From contig NZ_SMRT01000037.1 in the NCBI RefSeq assembly GCF_004354045.1, forward strand, positions 1 to 34,136: DNA of 34,136 bases, read 5' to 3'. Each line of letters starts with the position of its first letter. Positions within the stretch are counted from its first letter, which is position 1. Source of the DNA: Paenibacillus piri (GTDB taxonomy: Bacteria; Bacillota; Bacilli; Paenibacillales; NBRC-103111). Below are positions 22,336 to 30,444 of the stretch, in pieces. The position numbers and the translations under genes are program-made. The notes beneath the pieces were generated by a model. The model did not search any database and was not told the DNA's origin. It saw nothing but the letters and a program-made list of their open reading frames with translations.

Positions 22336-23273
22336 ACACGATTCCTCCCAACTGACATCGACTTCATTAACAGTAAAGAGGCAATGATCATGATGAGCAG
22401 CATCAAATAGCTTCCTGCCGAGGCCATCCCGATTTCATTACTTTTCCAGTTGATTCGGTATAAATACATAGCCAATGATTCCGTTGAATTAGCCGGACCG
22501 CCTGCAGTCAGCACATAAATGGAATCAAAAACACGGAAAACATCCATCCCGCGAATAATCAAAGTAACAAAAATAATTGGTTTTAATAAAGGAACGGTAA
22601 TATGGCAAAAGGATTGGAACGGATTGGTTCCGTCGATTTTACCAGCCTCGTATAGGGTAGACGGTATATTTATCAACCCTGAATAAAGCAAAATAACGAC
22701 CAAGGGTGTGGCTGCCCAAATATCAAGGGTGATAATGCTGGCAAGCGCAAAATTTGTCTGTAATAACCAGGGTATAGGGGTCTTGATCAGTCCAATATTC
22801 AAGAGTACCGTATTAATAATTCCGAACTCGTCGTTAAACATATAACGAAACATTAATCCAACCACAACCGGCGACAGCATCATCGGTAATAAAAAAATTG
22901 TTCTAAAAAAATTTTTTCCTCGAGTTATACTTGTTAAAGTTAGCGCAATGCAAAGGCCTAATAGGAATTCGAAAAATATAGAAAAAAAGGTGATCAGGCT
23001 TGTTACTTTCAAGGCATTCCAAAATTCGTTTTCTTTAAGTAAATGGATAAAATTTCCTAATCCAACAAAACTAGTTTCATCGTGAAGCAGCCTGAAGTCG
23101 GTAAAACTTAAAATAAATGAATAAAGCAAGGGATAAAGCCCAATGCCTAAAACAATCAGAATCGCCGGTACGCTTATTAACAATCCGAACTGAATATTTT
23201 TCATTTTTTGTGTCCGGTGCGAACTAAGACGTTTATATATAATCATTTTTTCCGAATTTGATGTACCCTTCAT
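22332..23273 (-). CDS. Sugar ABC transporter permease, MalF/COG1175 type
   Basis: 313 residues, six membrane helices plus a short N-terminal cytoplasmic extension. The EAA loop LYEAGKIDGTNPFQSFCHIT has the conserved E-A-x-x-x-D-G. AAGGATG lies eight bases before the ATG. The stop overlaps the start of the second permease, so both are translated as a coupled pair and form a heterodimeric channel in the cytoplasmic membrane. It lies 91 bases downstream of the binding-protein gene. Confidence 0.92.
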   Translation of the reverse strand: MKGTSNSEKMIIYKRLSSHRTQKMKNIQFGLLISVPAILIVLGIGLYPLLYSFILSFTDFRLLHDETSFVGLGNFIHLLKENEFWNALKVTSLITFFSIFFEFLLGLCIALTLTSITRGKNFFRTIFLLPMMLSPVVVGLMFRYMFNDEFGIINTVLLNIGLIKTPIPWLLQTNFALASIITLDIWAATPLVVILLYSGLINIPSTLYEAGKIDGTNPFQSFCHITVPLLKPIIFVTLIIRGMDVFRVFDSIYVLTAGGPANSTESLAMYLYRINWKSNEIGMASAGSYLMLLIMIIASLLLMKSMSVGRNRV

Positions 23274-23364
23274 TAGTCAACATCCTTTTTTTTATGAGCG
23301 GAAATTGTTGCTTGCACCAGATTTCCGCTCGATATGGGCGGGTGGGAATGAATTCGTAGAATTT

Positions 23365-24777
23365 TCAATTTTGCATAAATTTGTTTTTCTTTAGGATTTT
23401 ATCAATGTTCGCCGCCGCTTTATCCAACGCGGATTGGACGGATTCTTTCTGGGTTAATGCCGATTGTATGGCCGATTGAACCTCCCTGTCCGTATCCATC
23501 CAGGATTCGCCGGTAGCAACAAGATCCACCATTTGGCCGTTATTTAAATTATCCGAAACAGCTTGCAGTCTAACTTTATCAATCCCCTGCGCCTCATCAA
23601 TTAATTGCTTCATGGAAGATTTTCGGGCCGGGGTGGTTCCAACTGCTGATTTAGCATAGCTGGTCATCGTATCTTGGCTCGTTAAATAATCGATAAACAT
23701 TCTTGCTGCCTTTTTATTTTTGCTGGATTTTAATATATGCAAAGACGATCCGCCAATTTCTCCGGCATTTTTGATTCCTTTCGGCATTAAACCGACAGAA
23801 AACTTATCAACGATTTGAGATTGTTTCGGATCTTTCGCCATACCCACCAAATTAGGCCAATTGATGGCCAAAGCCGCTTTCCCTTGGAGGAACATAGTGA
23901 AGAACTCATTATAGTCAAAGTTCGGAACGCCCTTCGGATATATGCCGTCCTTGTAGTTGTCAACAATAAACTGCAAAGCTTTTACTGCGGGTTCCTTATT
24001 GATCTCAACGGAATATGCTTTCTTGCTTTCATCAATGGAAACCGCACTTCCGCCGAAAGAATAAAGATAGTTCCAAAATTCCCAGGAAGATGCCAAGGCG
24101 TTTGCTCCTTTAAAAAGCGCGCCGTAAACCGCAACTTTATTCGAGTCGAACCCCGGCTCGCCGAGGTGTTTTCCATTCTCATCTACAGTAAGCTTTTTCG
24201 CCATATCGCGAAATTCATCCCAAGTTGAGGGAGGCTTTGCATTTCCCTTGTCGTCTGTAAATCCAGCCGCCTTCAGTAAATCGGTTCGGTAATACAATAA
24301 ATTAATGTCTGAGGCCCAGGGAATGCCGTAAATCTTGTCTCCAACCTGATACTGTTTAACATCACCCGGGAAAAAGTCGGCGTAATCCTTGGGCGCTTCT
24401 AACGGTTCCAGAATTCCCATCTGACCGTATTGCTTGGCTCCTCCTGCGCCCGTAGACCAAACATCATAAGGCACATTCCCTGAAGCCGCGGCGAGCTTCA
24501 CCTTGTCATACATTTCGTTTTCGGGGAAGGTCACCAACTCCACTTTAATTTTCGTCTTATCCTCAAATTCCTTAATCAAAGAATTTAATACCTCAGTTTT
24601 TCTACTACTTGTAGCAACAAACGTTATTTTCGTTCCTTCTAAGCTATTAGCCGCTTTAGCTTGGTCTCCTGTATCAGCGCTGTTTTGTGCAGCCGGTTTT
24701 TGATCCTTGTTCGCACCGCTGCATGCTGTTACTATTACCATTAATAAAACAAGAACGAATCCCAGAATTTTTTTCAT
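23365..24777 (-). CDS. Sugar ABC transporter substrate-binding lipoprotein, COG1653 type
   Basis: 470 residues. The signal peptide ends in a lipobox VTAC with Cys19, so the mature protein is lipid-anchored outside the membrane. The first strand EGTKITFVATSSRKTEVLNS and IPWASDINLLYYRTDLLKAA (hinge region) are typical of CUT1 solute-binding proteins for oligosaccharides or sugar derivatives; specificity is unknown. It is the first gene of the operon; GGGGCG precedes the ATG. Nearby desaturase-type oxygenase and formaldehyde dehydrogenase genes suggest a methylated sugar or polyol as one possible ligand. Confidence 0.92.
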   Translation of the reverse strand: MKKILGFVLVLLMVIVTACSGANKDQKPAAQNSADTGDQAKAANSLEGTKITFVATSSRKTEVLNSLIKEFEDKTKIKVELVTFPENEMYDKVKLAAASGNVPYDVWSTGAGGAKQYGQMGILEPLEAPKDYADFFPGDVKQYQVGDKIYGIPWASDINLLYYRTDLLKAAGFTDDKGNAKPPSTWDEFRDMAKKLTVDENGKHLGEPGFDSNKVAVYGALFKGANALASSWEFWNYLYSFGGSAVSIDESKKAYSVEINKEPAVKALQFIVDNYKDGIYPKGVPNFDYNEFFTMFLQGKAALAINWPNLVGMAKDPKQSQIVDKFSVGLMPKGIKNAGEIGGSSLHILKSSKNKKAARMFIDYLTSQDTMTSYAKSAVGTTPARKSSMKQLIDEAQGIDKVRLQAVSDNLNNGQMVDLVATGESWMDTDREVQSAIQSALTQKESVQSALDKAAANIDKILKKNKFMQN

Positions 24778-25009
24778 TTTAACGCCCCATTTTTTTTATT
24801 TTTGGATTTCTTTTCAATGTATTTTTTATATAAATAAAAGCCTTGCCGCTCTTCAACGAATAATTCATTAGCGTAACGATGCCACTCTCATTCTCAACTT
24901 CCCTAGAAATTAATACCGCTTACATATCTCCAAATGAAAAACATCCCCAGATGCGACATATGGTCATAGAGACAGAATTACTTTTTCACCTCCTGTAATA
25001 TTTATCATA
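24778..25009 (-). other. AT-rich upstream region of the transporter operon
   Basis: About 230 bases without a gene. On the minus strand, TTTATATAAAAAATAC (near 24817-24832) is a promoter-like sequence for the binding-protein gene. A lone AGGAGGTG ribosome site at 24985-24992 (minus) precedes only a 15-codon ORF and is probably left over from a deleted gene between the desaturase fragment and the transporter. Confidence 0.4.
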
Positions 25010-25140
25010 GCGAACAAAATAAGAAGCATCTGGGACAGGAATTCGGTACCATTGCGCCGATATGAGTCCCTTCGCATTTGCTTTTTCCCTTTCCGGGCTG
25101 AGCTGAGGATGCTATAATTTCGTTTTTTGACTGCGCTCAT
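25010..25140 (-). pseudogene. 5' fragment of a desaturase-like gene (left copy)
   Basis: The minus frame starts at ATG 25138-25140 with MSAVKKRNYSIL, then after a one-base shift continues SPEREKANAKGLISAQWYRI and PVPD. This matches the right-hand fragment (KRNYSILGPEREKAIAKGLI) and, more distantly, residues 8-40 of the intact desaturase. Everything beyond about 35 codons is missing. Confidence 0.75.
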
Positions 25141-25252
25141 CGTGATCTCTCCTTCTTTCCTACATGTAATAGCTTCGTTTAAAGTATAAGGGAAAGGGAG
25201 GAGGATGACTTTCGGAATGGCATTGAATAGGATTAGACACATCAGGGATTTG
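25031..25252 (+). repeat. Inverted duplication, left arm
   Basis: About 220 bases that match, in opposite orientation, 26358-26581. They cover a desaturase 5' end, its ribosome site and the intergenic control region, including GGCATTGAATAGGATTAGAC at 25218-25237 and ACACATCAGGG just after. The control region is better conserved than the coding part. Confidence 0.85.
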
Positions 25253-25335
25253 GAAATAATCGGTGATCCTGCTCTACCATGCTGTTCAAATACTGGATTG
25301 TCTCATGAAGGTTTCTTTCGAAAGGGATTCTTGAG

Positions 25336-25369
25336 CCAAAGAATTCTCTCTTTCGATAGAATTCTTTGG
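25336..25369. terminator. Perfect 12-bp hairpin downstream of araC
   Basis: CCAAAGAATTCT (25336-25347) and AGAATTCTTTGG (25358-25369) around a 10-base loop. It lies about 75 bases beyond the AraC gene's stop and may terminate it, although there is no clear T-run on that strand. The 25253-25443 interval otherwise holds no intact gene; it probably contains a decayed AraC start belonging to the left arm. Confidence 0.5.
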
Positions 25370-25443
25370 GTTAGTCAGGTTGCATAACGGTTTCCCTAAC
25401 GATTGAATGTTCATTTCAATATGAAATGCCGGTGACCCGTTTT

Positions 25444-26337
25444 TCAAGGGGGTAGAAGCTTGCTCCTCCATTGGCTCGGAGAGCAGCCGAATTGTTTTTT
25501 GAACACCGTCGTGAAATGCTGGCTCGTCTTGTACCCGAGCTCGAGCGCCACGTCGGTTATGGACATGTCCTTCAAAAGCAAATCGCAAGCCCGTTCCATT
25601 CGAAGGCGCTCCAAATACGCGATGGGCGATTGCCCGTAAACTTCGTGAAACACTTTGTAAAAATGGGATTCGCTCAAATGAACGGCTTCCGCCATCTCCG
25701 CCACGGTCGGCCGCTTGTCCGGGTTTTCCAACATCTTCTTCACTGTAAAGGTTACGGCCGCTTTCAGGTCGGGCTCGATCGTTTTGGTCGAGGCGGGATG
25801 GAACATTCCGAGCAGAACATCAAGCAGCTGATGTCTCGCGAAAAGTGATGTCGATGCATTGGCCGTTCCGAGCGTCGCCTGCAGCCGGATCAGCTGTTCA
25901 CGGACGCGGTTGACCGCGCGAATCAACCGAGGAAGCTCCTTAAGGCCCTTGATGACCCAATCGCGTTCGGACGGCGGCAGCCTTAACCACGACGTGTTAT
26001 TTTCGGGATCCTCGATGATCAGCCACCAAATCTGGCTCGGCTCCATATGGTTGAACCGCGCTTTATGGGGCTCACCCGGATAGTTTATAAACCATTGCCC
26101 CGCGTTCGTCGGATAAGACAATCCGGCGATTTCCCACGTCACGGTGCCGCGCTCCACGTAGACGAATTCATAGGCCCGGTCGTGAAAGTGCAAAGGGAGC
26201 TTGCGAGCTTCCGCGTGTTTTTGATAACCGAACTGATGCAGCTCCGGAATGCAGTCCGGCGGCGCGAACGCCGCGTCGCCCGCTTGCTTGTCCGGGGGAT
26301 AAGTCCAACGTACCGACATCGGGTGGCGTTTGTCCAT
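25444..26337 (-). CDS. AraC-family transcriptional regulator
   Basis: 297 residues. The N-terminal cupin-like sensor domain (residues 20-110) contains the LPLHFHDRAYEFVYVERGTV barrel signature. The C-terminal double helix-turn-helix (residues 200-292) has PTVAEMAEAVHLSESHFYKV, GQSPIAYLERLRMERACDLL and the second helix VALELGYKTSQHFTTVFKKQ, all typical of AraC/XylS activators. AGGAGGACAG precedes the ATG. It is divergent from the desaturase-type fragment and gene to its right, so it probably activates the oxygenase operon on sensing substrate. The shared intergenic sequence is duplicated downstream. Confidence 0.92.
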   Translation of the reverse strand: MDKRHPMSVRWTYPPDKQAGDAAFAPPDCIPELHQFGYQKHAEARKLPLHFHDRAYEFVYVERGTVTWEIAGLSYPTNAGQWFINYPGEPHKARFNHMEPSQIWWLIIEDPENNTSWLRLPPSERDWVIKGLKELPRLIRAVNRVREQLIRLQATLGTANASTSLFARHQLLDVLLGMFHPASTKTIEPDLKAAVTFTVKKMLENPDKRPTVAEMAEAVHLSESHFYKVFHEVYGQSPIAYLERLRMERACDLLLKDMSITDVALELGYKTSQHFTTVFKKQFGCSPSQWRSKLLPP

Positions 26338-26357
26338 CGCTCTGTCCTCCTATATCG

Positions 26358-26581
26358 AAAACCCTGATGTGTCTAATCCTATTCAATGCCACTCCGGAAG
26401 TCAACCCTCTCCGTTTTCCTTATACTTTATTCAAAGCCATTACATTTAGGAAGGAAGGAAGGAAGGAGAGATCACGGTGAGCGCATTCGGAAAACGAAAC
26501 TACAGCATCCTCGGACCGGAAAGGGAAAAAGCAATCGCGAAGGGACTCATATCGGCGGAATGGTACCGGAGTCCCGTCCCC
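26358..26581 (-). repeat. Inverted duplication, right arm
   Basis: The complement of 25031-25252: starts at CCCTGATGTGTCTAATCCTA, includes the control region, a GGAAGGAAGGAAGG tract that is shorter in the left arm, and the 5' end of the desaturase pseudogene. With the left arm it brackets the AraC gene. Confidence 0.85.
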
Positions 26582-26721
26582 AACGTCTAAGAGAACTCAT
26601 GAAGCGCAGGAACTGCCCGCTTTTCGGGATACGTTCCTATGGTTGGCGCTTCTTGGGGCGTTAGGGTATGTCTCCTGGTTGTTTTGGGGAACATGGTGGT
26701 CCGTCTTGGTTTTTTTCTAAA
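26477..26721 (+). pseudogene. Desaturase-like gene, N-terminal fragment with frameshifts
   Basis: GTG 26477 (AAGGAGAG upstream) opens KRNYSILGPEREKAIAKGLI, SAEWYRSPVP. One frame change gives QRLRELMKRRNCP, and a second gives FRDTFLWLALLGALGYVSWL, FWGTWW, ending at TAA 26719-26721. These match residues 8-85 of the intact desaturase that follows (RLKELMKRRNGP, YYSWGTWW). It is a second copy cut off before the His boxes, lying between the AraC control region and the working gene. Confidence 0.85.
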
Positions 26722-26755
26722 TAGCTTTTCAAATGTGAAAAAGGAGTGACACAAA

Positions 26756-27847
26756 TTGGCTGCTCATAGAAGCAAAAACATCTACAGAGATTACAGCCTT
26801 ACTGGACCCGAATGCGACCTGGCTAAGGAAGCGGGGCTGGTGGACGGCTCATGGTATACCTGCCCGATCCCTCGTCAACGGCTAAAAGAATTGATGAAAC
26901 GGAGAAACGGCCCGGCTATCCGCCAAACGTTGATTTGGTTCGTATCTCTGATCGCAGCAGGCTTTCTGGCATACTACTCCTGGGGTACTTGGTGGGTGAT
27001 CCCGGCATTTTTGTTATATGGCACGCTCTTTACTGTTCCGGCGGTCGCCTGCTGGCATGAATGTTCTCACGGTACTGTTTTTAAGACTCCATGGATGAAT
27101 GAAGCGCTCTATCAAATTACATCCTTTATGATTATGGCGTCGGCTACTAATTTTCGATGGAGCCACGTTCGCCATCATACCAATACGGCCATTGTCGGCT
27201 GTGACCGCGAGTCGCCTCAAAGACCGGCGAGGTTAGTAGCCCCACCGATGTTAGTAAACCTGGCTTTGAATTTGTTCCCTCTGAAGAACATTCAGTTCGT
27301 TTTCAGACGATACTTCCAGCATTGTATCGGCAAGGTTAACGAAGAGGAGAAAGTATATGTTCCAAGCTCGGAACATCGAAAGATGTTTCTGGAAACCCGG
27401 ATTTCCTTATTGATTTATTTGACGGTTGTCGGAGTATGCGTGTACAGCAAGAGCCTGCTTCCCGCCATGTTTATCGGGTTGCCCATTTTTTACGGCGCGT
27501 TTTTGAATGTGTTTCTGATCACTTCCCAGCATCATGGTCTTCGCGAAGATGTTCTCGATCATCGATTGAACACACGCACTTTTTACACAAATCCGATTAT
27601 CAGGTTCTTATATTGGAACATGAATTATCATATTGAGCATCATATGTTTCCCATGGTTCCTTTTCATGCGCTTCCTGCTCTTCATGAAGAGATCAAGGCG
27701 GATTGTCCAGAGCCGAACCGCGGTCTTCCGTCGGCCTTCAAAGAATCGATATCAGCGATGATTGAGCAACTCAAGGATCCGTTGCATTCGGTTACTCGAC
27801 CCTTGCCGATTACCGCACGCCCTTATAAATATGGGATAAATAAATGA
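26756..27847 (+). CDS. Membrane fatty-acid-desaturase-type oxygenase (MocD-like)
   Basis: 363 residues with four or so membrane helices and the diiron His clusters of integral-membrane desaturases/hydroxylases: HECSH (101-105), HVRHH (137-141) and HIEHH (292-296), plus SQHHG near 257-261. Start TTG 26756 with AAGGAGTGA upstream. This family hydroxylates or desaturates with O2 and electrons from a ferredoxin; the following Rieske ferredoxin and FAD reductase genes supply exactly that. In rhizobial rhizopine catabolism the MocD/E/F trio is thought to demethylate an O-methyl inositol amine. The presence of a formaldehyde dehydrogenase in the same cluster favours demethylation here too; lipid desaturation remains possible. 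Confidence 0.85.
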   Translation: MAAHRSKNIYRDYSLTGPECDLAKEAGLVDGSWYTCPIPRQRLKELMKRRNGPAIRQTLIWFVSLIAAGFLAYYSWGTWWVIPAFLLYGTLFTVPAVACWHECSHGTVFKTPWMNEALYQITSFMIMASATNFRWSHVRHHTNTAIVGCDRESPQRPARLVAPPMLVNLALNLFPLKNIQFVFRRYFQHCIGKVNEEEKVYVPSSEHRKMFLETRISLLIYLTVVGVCVYSKSLLPAMFIGLPIFYGAFLNVFLITSQHHGLREDVLDHRLNTRTFYTNPIIRFLYWNMNYHIEHHMFPMVPFHALPALHEEIKADCPEPNRGLPSAFKESISAMIEQLKDPLHSVTRPLPITARPYKYGINK

Positions 27848-27884
27848 AAAGCATAAAAATTACGAATTTGGGGAGAGACATGAT

Positions 27885-28204
27885 ATGGAAATCAATCGGT
27901 GGGTTGTAGCTGGCATTGCCGGTGCAATCGAATTGGAAGACGTCGTTAGATTTGATTGTCATGGCCGGACCTTCGCCATTTATTGAACAGCCAAAAACGA
28001 GTATTAGGCGTCGGAATGATATTGCGCGCATCAAAATTTCATTTGGCGGACGGACTAGTGATCGGCAATCTGATTGAGTGTCCGAAGCTTAACGGCAGAT
28101 TTGAGGTGACGACAGGCGAGGCGCAACGCACGACGGCATGCATTAATCTGAAAACGTACCCCGTGAAAATCGAGGCGGGAAAAGTATGGATTCAAATCGA
28201 CTGA
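27885..28204 (+). pseudogene. Rieske [2Fe-2S] ferredoxin, decayed copy
   Basis: GGGGAGAG precedes ATG 27885. The frame reads VVRFDCHGRTFAIY and stops at TGA 27987, then two further stops. The homologous sequence resumes in another frame as FHLADGLVIGNLIECPKLNG, to KTYPVKIEAGKVWIQID at 28202-28204. The first C-x-H iron ligand pair is destroyed and the second reads CPKL instead of CPKH. It duplicates the intact ferredoxin at 28743-29069. Confidence 0.88.
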
Positions 28205-28251
28205 AGTAGAGGCGGCTAGAACAATAGACAATAGTTTTTACACGAAAATGA

Positions 28252-28746
28252 TTTGCTTGTACAACATTTCTCTCTCACGAGACAAATCATATTTCTTTCC
28301 CGCTTGGCGGTATAAGAACCGGCTGTATTTGTCTGGCCGGAAACGGAAGACTGATCGACTGGGAACTTCTAAACCGTCCGAATACGAGGAGCAAAAACGG
28401 ATTCAGTCACTTTGCAATCAAATCGATTGAAGATCGGGTTATCAATGCGAGGATTTTACAAGGTGATTTGCGTACATCATTCATGGGAGAACCGGTCAGA
28501 GGGGGACCGGCTCATAGCAGCTTCGGCTTCGGTCCGAATGCGGCGACGCTGGCGGGAATGCCTCATTTCAAAAACCTAACATATACCATTGTGAAGCCGT
28601 TGCCCGGCACTACGTGTCCGTACCGGTACGGTCCTCATCCGTTCGGAACGCTGAACGCGGATGTGGCAGCTGCCCGGGCAACGTTGCCTAAGTGTTCAGC
28701 TATCATACTAACAACTCAACAAGATATCTGGAGGGAATTACGATGA
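28252..28746 (+). pseudogene. GH116 glycosidase (glucosylceramidase-like), N-terminal fragment
   Basis: The frame contains ETNHISFPLGGIRTGCICLA, GNGRLIDWELLNRPN, NGFSHFAIKSIEDRVINAR, GFGPNAATLAGMPHF, matching the start of the GH116 N-terminal domain (FPLGGIGTG...DWE-x-x-NRP). A stop lies just before it at 28249-28251, and family-like sequence ends near ATLPK (about 28690), where it joins the ferredoxin leader. About 150 of an expected 800 residues remain and the catalytic domain is lost. It sits between the two ferredoxin copies, so it was probably caught up in the same rearrangement. Confidence 0.75.
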
Positions 28747-29069
28747 GTCAAGTAGACTTGAATTGGATTGAAGCATGTGTTGTCGACGAGATCGATGAAG
28801 AGGACGTTATCCGTTTCGATCATGGCGATCGAACCTTTGCGATCTATCGTACGGATAAGAGTGAGTTTTTTGCAACGGACGGGTACTGTACCCACGAACG
28901 GTTTCATTTGGCGGATGGCTTAGTAATCGGTAATCAAATTGAATGCCCCAAGCATAACGGGCGATTGGATTTTAGAACAGGTGAACCCAAGCGTGTGCCG
29001 ATTTGCGAGAAGATCAAGACTTATCCAGTCAAGGTTAAAGATGGAAAGATCTTTATAAAGATTGATTAG
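28743..29069 (+). CDS. Rieske-type [2Fe-2S] ferredoxin (MocE-like)
   Basis: 108 residues from ATG 28743 with GGAGGG eight bases upstream. The cluster ligands are complete: CTH in DGYCTHERFHLADG and CPKH in IECPKHNGRLD, spaced C-x-H-x16-C-x2-H. This is a soluble electron carrier of the MocE/biphenyl-dioxygenase ferredoxin type. It would pass electrons from the FAD reductase, encoded ten bases downstream, to the membrane desaturase-type oxygenase upstream. A decayed copy lies 0.54 kb before it. Confidence 0.92.
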   Translation: MSQVDLNWIEACVVDEIDEEDVIRFDHGDRTFAIYRTDKSEFFATDGYCTHERFHLADGLVIGNQIECPKHNGRLDFRTGEPKRVPICEKIKTYPVKVKDGKIFIKID

Positions 29070-29079
29070 GGGGAGAAGC

Positions 29080-30315
29080 ATGACTGAAATTGGAATGGTT
29101 ATTGTAGGGGCCGGTGAGGCAGGAGCGCGTGCGGCCGTCGAACTGAGAACCCAGGGATGGCATGGCCCAATTACCTTAATAGGAGAAGAAAAAAGAGCTC
29201 CCTATGAGCGCCCGCCTCTTTCGAAGGATTGCCTTGTGAAGGAGGAGGAGCATTCTCCCGTCTTTATTTTGAAGCACGACAAGCTGGCGGAGCTGGGCAT
29301 TGAGTTTTTGGCGGGTTCAGCGGCTGCCCATATTGATCGTACTAACCGCACGGTTGAATTCGCCGACAAACGGTCGATCGGTTATGAAAGGCTGTTGCTT
29401 GCGACAGGCGCTCATCCGCGCAAGTTAACGTTAGAGGGTTCGGATGTGTCCCGGTTATTGTATCTTCGGACATTCGGCGACGCTCTGCAGCTCCGTTCCG
29501 AGCTGCAATCCGGCAAGCACGTAGTCATCATTGGCGGAGGATTCATCGGTCTGGAGGTCGCAGCTAGCGCAATCCGGCGCGGATGCCGGGTGACCTTGCT
29601 GGAAGTGGCGCCGCGCATTCTGATGCGGGGAGTTCCTCCGCAAATTGCCGGGATCGTCGAAGCGCGGCACTGCGAGGCCGGCGTTGTCTTTAAGATCGGA
29701 GTAGGCATCGACCGCATCCGAACGGCTGAACACGAACAGGTCATTTCACTAGCCGATGGTACCTCCATCCGCTGTGATGTCATTATTGCCGGAGTCGGAG
29801 CGGTTCCCGAGACAGCGCTCGCCGCCAGGTGCGGGCTTGAGATCGAAAACGGTATACGGGTCAACGAGCTGCTCCAAACGAGCGATCCCTATATTTTCGC
29901 TGCCGGCGACTGCTGTTCCTTCCCTCATCCCCTCTATGGCGGAAAGCGCATCCGGCTTGAGGCTTGGCGCAATGCACAGGATCAGGGATCTCACGCCGCG
30001 CGAAATATGCTGGGGGCCGCGGAGCCTTATGCCGTTGTGCCCTGGTTCTGGTCCGACCAATATGACCTGACTCTTCAAGTCAGCGGATTAGCGGATCAAG
30101 GGGAGAGGACCGTGATTCGCGACTTTGGGGATGCCGGAAAACTCTTCTTCCATTTTACCGAGGAGGGTAAATTGGTTAGTGCCAGCGGGGTCGGTACGAC
30201 AGCGATCGCCAAGGACATTCGCATCGCCGAGATGCTGATCGAGAAGCAAGGAACGCATCATATGGAATCTTTTGAAAAACCTGATGTCAAATTGAAGTCC
30301 CTTTTAAAGGTATAA
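29080..30315 (+). CDS. FAD-dependent ferredoxin reductase (MocF-like)
   Basis: 411 residues from ATG 29080 (GGGGGAG upstream; GTG/ATT options further up are weaker). The FAD-binding VIVGAGEAGARAA is at the N-terminus, YERPPLSK follows, the NADH-binding VVIIGGGFIGLEVA is near residues 147-160 and the second FAD motif IFAAGDCCSF near 275. The C-terminal domain with WFWSDQYDLTLQ is typical of ferredoxin reductases of Rieske oxygenase systems. It oxidises NADH and reduces the MocE-like ferredoxin. Ten bases separate it from the ferredoxin gene. Confidence 0.93.
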   Translation: MTEIGMVIVGAGEAGARAAVELRTQGWHGPITLIGEEKRAPYERPPLSKDCLVKEEEHSPVFILKHDKLAELGIEFLAGSAAAHIDRTNRTVEFADKRSIGYERLLLATGAHPRKLTLEGSDVSRLLYLRTFGDALQLRSELQSGKHVVIIGGGFIGLEVAASAIRRGCRVTLLEVAPRILMRGVPPQIAGIVEARHCEAGVVFKIGVGIDRIRTAEHEQVISLADGTSIRCDVIIAGVGAVPETALAARCGLEIENGIRVNELLQTSDPYIFAAGDCCSFPHPLYGGKRIRLEAWRNAQDQGSHAARNMLGAAEPYAVVPWFWSDQYDLTLQVSGLADQGERTVIRDFGDAGKLFFHFTEEGKLVSASGVGTTAIAKDIRIAEMLIEKQGTHHMESFEKPDVKLKSLLKV

Positions 30316-30332
30316 ACCGGAGGAGTACGAAG

Positions 30333-30443
30333 ATGGAATGAAAAGTAATCAAGGCTGTGTGGGGAATGAGCCGGAAATCGTTTATGATCAATAAGGATGA
30401 CGGGAGTTCATCAATGCAAATTTGGGAAAAAGGGAGGCAATGA
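30333..30443 (+). pseudogene. Tiny relic of a TIM-barrel sugar isomerase-type gene start
   Basis: GGAGGAG precedes ATG 30333, but the third codon is TGA. The frame then reads KVIKAVWGMSRKSFMINKDD to a stop at 30441-30443. VIKAVWGM is a common opening of xylose-isomerase-like sugar epimerases, so this may be the start of a deleted gene. Very short; alternative is a meaningless spacer. Confidence 0.3.
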
Positions 30444-30444
30444 A

